From Bacteroidaceae bacterium (GTDB taxonomy: Bacteria; Bacteroidota; Bacteroidia; Bacteroidales; Bacteroidaceae): a stretch of DNA of 36,461 nucleotides. This document shows positions 33,595 through 36,461 of the stretch, piece by piece. The notes beneath the pieces were generated by a model. That model saw only the letters and a list, made by a program, of their open reading frames with translations. It did not search any database and was not told the DNA's origin. Position 1 is the stretch's first letter. Each line of letters starts with the position of its first letter. The stretch is from contig JAFYQQ010000039.1 of assembly GCA_017559845.1 (NCBI GenBank), positions 1 to 36,461 on the forward strand. The letters run 5' to 3'. A program made the position numbers and the translations under genes.

Positions 33595-33969
33595 CTAATC
33601 CATCCTTCCGGAATGTTGCTGCTTCCCATCGCCTCTTTTCTCACGAGAAGTGGGCTTGTACATTTCATTCGTATATGCGAGATAAACGCGTAACTGAGCT
33701 TGAAAGACAAGCCGGTACTCTTCCGACTGGTCGTCCCCGAACTCATTCAGCAACAGCCCCACTTGTTTGAACACCTTTTCCACGGTCTCATATTGCAGCG
33801 TGGCGTCCGGGTGGTCCGGATTCAACTTGGCTACGGTGCGCGGATTCATGTGTATGGCACGGGCAAAGGCACGGTCGGAAGTCATACTCAAACGTACTCT
33901 GATTTGGGAAATCTCCCGGACAGCCGTGGCAAACCAGCCGGGGTCGCCTCTCCCGGCCAACGGATCCAT
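33595..33969 (-). CDS. small protein of unknown function with possible HTH segment
   Basis: A protein of 124 residues from the ATG at 33969 (a GTG at 33975 would add two). The segment RLSMTSDRAFARAIHMNPRTVAKLN looks like a helix-turn-helix (key residues AFARAI, NPRTVAKL). It is followed by a helical region (YETVEKVFKQVGLLLNEFG) and a basic tail. I recognise no family. It sits between the VirE-like gene and the glycan operon, where Bacteroides usually has regulatory genes, and a terminator follows about 235 bp after its stop. A minus-strand TATCTTTG at 34223-34230 could be its promoter, with a long leader. Confidence 0.5.
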   Translation of the reverse strand: MDPLAGRGDPGWFATAVREISQIRVRLSMTSDRAFARAIHMNPRTVAKLNPDHPDATLQYETVEKVFKQVGLLLNEFGDDQSEEYRLVFQAQLRVYLAYTNEMYKPTSREKRGDGKQQHSGRMD

Positions 33970-34160
33970 GGACACTGTCTCTGATTAAGTGAAGTTGCGG
34001 ACCACTTAAAGTCCGTATGTCTACACCGTCAGATGACAGCTTTTAAGCGCAGATTTACCTGGTACACGAATGGATTTGCGTTAAATTATGTTAAAGTTGG
34101 CAGGTTTTCGGGCTTGCCGCTGCACGCCATAGCGTACAGCACCACAAATCAGATTCTACG

Positions 34161-34168
34161 TATTTTTG
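34161..34168 (+). promoter_or_regulatory. -7 promoter box of the VirE-like gene
   Basis: TATTTTTG matches TAnnTTTG and lies 104 bp before the ATG at 34273. A small hairpin CGGCC-CACA-GGCCG (34196-34209) lies in the leader. A minus-strand box TATCTTTG (34223-34230) faces the other way. No clear -33 box. Confidence 0.4.
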
Positions 34169-34272
34169 CAACAGTTTCACAGAACATTTTTCCACCGGCC
34201 CACAGGCCGAAGGATTCATGAGCAAAGATACAACAAAAAAATGTGAATATAAACAAAAGGATGTAAAATTTT

Positions 34273-36417
34273 ATGGAAATGAAGAAAAACATTTTTACTG
34301 AAGTCATGCAACCCACACGATTCACCTCGTTGGGCAGCAACATGCCCGAGCCATCCACATGGGCACAACTTGTAGGAGAGATGCAAAGTGGCGTGCATGC
34401 ACCCCAAACCACGGCTTACCGCGATACGCTCCGCAAACAGGAGGCGGCAGAGGAAAGCGGAAACACGAAAGAGGCTGAACGCCTGAAAAAACACAAGACG
34501 CGCATCAAGAGACTGCAACCGGCCTTCCTGTGCGGTGTGATAGTGGAAAGAGGTCGTTCGTCTGCCCACATCAAAGCCTTTACCGGACTGTATATGATTG
34601 ATTTTGACTGCGTGGAACCAAAGCAAATGGCAGATGTTTTGAAGCGCATCAGGGCAGACGGGCACACTTTTCTAGCGCACACCACCCTGTCCGGTAGGGG
34701 CATACGCGTCATTGCCCGGGGTGCGGTATGCCCGGACGAACACAGCTTTGTCCGTCACTGGACAGCAGCCAACGAATATTACGCACAACTTACAGGACTG
34801 GCCTACGATGCCCAGTGCAAGAATCCCACGCGCCTGTCCGTGCTCTGCCACGATGCTGATGTCTATTTCAATCCCGATGCCACACCCCTGCCGCCGCCCA
34901 CACAGGAAAAGAGCGACAAAGAGACAACGGGTAACAAGGCAGGCCGCCCACGGAACGCGCAATCTGCCGCCGCCGTTGTGAGACAACTGGTGGAGCAAGA
35001 AGATGCCGCATACGTACCAGGCCGGCACAATGACTACGTGTGCCGCTGCCTGTACTGGATGAACCGCTTCGGCGTGGGCCGTAAGCATGCGCAGGAATGG
35101 GCCATGCAGGAATTTGCCGACTACGAGGCTACGCATCCGGGAGCCATTGCCGGCATTGTACGCAGCTGCTACGCCAAAACGCACGAATACGGCACATATC
35201 GTCTTGCAGATTATGGAAAGAAGGGAAAGGCCAGCACGCAACACCCCCAAAAAGCATCACTTGAGGACATGGAATACTTCATTACCCACCGTTACCGTCT
35301 GCGTAAGAACATGATGAGCCACACCATTGAATACCAGCCTGTTGATGGAGACGGGAAATGGACACGGATAGACGATTCTTTCGAGAACTCGCTGTGGTGC
35401 GCCATGAAACGCCAAGGCATACACACCGACCTTTTCTCCCTGCGCGCCCTGCTCATCAGCGACTTTGTACCGGAGCACAAGCCCTTCCATGCCTATCTGG
35501 ACACACTGCCGCCCTGGGACGGTACGACAGACTATATCGGTATGCTGTGGGCACGCGTACATTGCAAAGACACCGATGCGCAGACCTTCGATTACTTCGC
35601 ACGCCGTTGGTTTGTGGCCATGGTGGCATCGGCCTTGGACGAACGGGTGGTGAACCACCAGATTCTGGTGTTGCTGGGCAGACAGGGCACGTTCAAAAGT
35701 TCTTTCATGGAGAATCTGTTGCCACCGGAATTGCGTGCATATTACACATCCAAAACCAACTCCATGCGGCTGACCAAGGATGACCACTTCGCACTGACGG
35801 AGAACCTGCTCATCAATTTCGAGGAGATTGACTCCATGTCGCGACAGGAACTGAACCAACTAAAAGCAATGACCACCGTGACACACATCCAGGAACGGCC
35901 ACCCTATGGCCGCAACAAGGTAAGGCTGCCTCATGTGGCATCTTTCTGTGCTACAGGCAACAACCTGCAATTCCTCACGGACGATACGGGCAACCGCCGC
36001 TGGATGCCCTTTGAGGTGGATTATATAGAGAACCCATGGGCCAATCTCCTGCCCTATGAAGGTATCTACGCACAGGCAAAAGCCTTGTTGGATTCGGGTT
36101 TCCGCTACTGGCTGCAAGACAACGAGATTGACCGCCTGCACAGCCACAACCGCCAGTACGAGACGCCCAACATGGCACGCGAACTGGTCTTGAGCTATTT
36201 CCGCAAACCCCACAAAGATGAGTTGCCGCTATATCTCTCATCCACACAAATCCTCTCGCGCTTCCCACCCAACGTAAAAGTCTCCGCCACACAGATTGGG
36301 AAAGCCATGAAAGACTTGGGCTACAATCAAGTACGAGCTAACAATGTACGTTTTTGGGCACTATCTGAACGTACGGGTTTTGACATTACACACACGCTTC
36401 CTGACAATCAGGAATAA
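34273..36417 (+). CDS. VirE_N/BT4734-type primase-helicase-like protein
   Basis: A protein of 714 residues. The N-terminal BT4734-like domain spans about residues 40-210 (GLYMIDFDCVEPKQMADVLKRI in part, HTTLSGRGIRVIARG, CKNPTRLSVLCHDADVYFNPDA in part). A middle domain (GRHNDYVCRCLYWMNRFG) comes next. The virulence-associated-E ATPase lies at about 400-640: Walker A LLGRQGTFKSSF near 467, Walker B LLINFEEIDSM, then ATGNNLQFLTDDTGNRRWMPFEV. A DUF3874-like winged helix ends the protein (STQILSRFPP, QIGKAMKDLGY). Such proteins resemble phage and plasmid primase-helicases and in Bacteroides often stand beside capsule loci; why is unknown. The ATG at 34273 is followed by a second ATG two codons later. 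Confidence 0.92.
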   Translation: MEMKKNIFTEVMQPTRFTSLGSNMPEPSTWAQLVGEMQSGVHAPQTTAYRDTLRKQEAAEESGNTKEAERLKKHKTRIKRLQPAFLCGVIVERGRSSAHIKAFTGLYMIDFDCVEPKQMADVLKRIRADGHTFLAHTTLSGRGIRVIARGAVCPDEHSFVRHWTAANEYYAQLTGLAYDAQCKNPTRLSVLCHDADVYFNPDATPLPPPTQEKSDKETTGNKAGRPRNAQSAAAVVRQLVEQEDAAYVPGRHNDYVCRCLYWMNRFGVGRKHAQEWAMQEFADYEATHPGAIAGIVRSCYAKTHEYGTYRLADYGKKGKASTQHPQKASLEDMEYFITHRYRLRKNMMSHTIEYQPVDGDGKWTRIDDSFENSLWCAMKRQGIHTDLFSLRALLISDFVPEHKPFHAYLDTLPPWDGTTDYIGMLWARVHCKDTDAQTFDYFARRWFVAMVASALDERVVNHQILVLLGRQGTFKSSFMENLLPPELRAYYTSKTNSMRLTKDDHFALTENLLINFEEIDSMSRQELNQLKAMTTVTHIQERPPYGRNKVRLPHVASFCATGNNLQFLTDDTGNRRWMPFEVDYIENPWANLLPYEGIYAQAKALLDSGFRYWLQDNEIDRLHSHNRQYETPNMARELVLSYFRKPHKDELPLYLSSTQILSRFPPNVKVSATQIGKAMKDLGYNQVRANNVRFWALSERTGFDITHTLPDNQE

Positions 36418-36461
36418 TTTTCTGCCACGTCTGCCAAGCACATTTATAAACTTTTATGGAG

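Noticed and set aside
33025..33693. Small ORFs on both strands in the gap upstream of gmd
   Set aside because: They overlap each other, cross the 22-bp array or the terminator, and show no domain or convincing promoter-start arrangement.
32924..34272. Invertible promoter upstream of the glycan operon, as in B. fragilis capsule loci
   Set aside because: I looked for inverted repeats of 15 bp or more bounding a -7 box and found none; the dyads here are short and local.

Overview
The window looks like a chromosomal accessory region of a gut Bacteroidales bacterium (Bacteroides/Phocaeicola type). The support is promoter boxes of the form TAnnTTTG, a SusD-era style of secreted lipoproteins, a VirE_N/BT4734-type primase-helicase beside a surface-glycan locus, DUF4112, CotH/lamin-tail proteins and AAA-14/DUF4143 ATPases. 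No rRNA, tRNA, CRISPR array or complete insertion sequence was recognised. All names rest on motif reading, not on a database search.

Layout. 1-3.8 kb: the end of an AlbA_2/Schlafen-type DNA-binding protein with an in-frame SAPK repeat, a small XRE regulator, a repeat-filled gap (22-bp and 23-bp arrays), an AAA-14/DUF4143 ATPase and a 33-bp tandem array at its promoter. 4-8 kb: a secreted glycosidase-like protein, a lipoprotein metallophosphoesterase and an overlapping exported protein. 8-11.7 kb: a pRiA4b ORF-3-like/SEC-C protein and an AAA-ATPase-like gene that is both frameshifted and truncated where a four-helix-bundle (S23/IVP) gene begins. 11.9-17.7 kb: a Blc-type lipocalin, a two-gene CotH-kinase/lipoprotein operon and a DUF4112 membrane protein.

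17.7-32.9 kb, minus strand: a surface-glycan biosynthesis locus. In transcription order it reads gmd, a four-helix-bundle gene, fcl, a nucleotidyltransferase-GHMP kinase fusion, a frameshifted acyltransferase, an NTP_transf_5 protein, a GT4, a PglC-like phosphoglycosyl transferase, two PglD/NeuD-like acyltransferases, an acyl carrier protein, a ketoacyl-ACP synthase III, an SDR, an MBL hydrolase, a DegT aminotransferase and a Tat-like beta-helix protein. The first part makes a GDP-6-deoxysugar. The central part looks able to build a short hydroxyacyl chain on a dedicated ACP and place it on an amino sugar. No Wzx, Wzy, UpxY or UpxZ is visible.

33-36.4 kb: a repeat-rich gap with a 22-bp array and a terminator, a small possible HTH gene, and the VirE-like primase-helicase.

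The most unusual signal is not a protein. Seven-nucleotide (heptad) tandem arrays occur between 11.2 and 33.1 kb. One fills a whole intergenic space with 25 consecutive heptads and no slip. Two pairs lie in inverted orientation on either side of the two four-helix-bundle genes. Short heptad blocks also sit in frame inside the aminotransferase gene. This suggests a heptad-bounded S23/IVP cassette family and a heptad repeat that spreads or expands in this genome.
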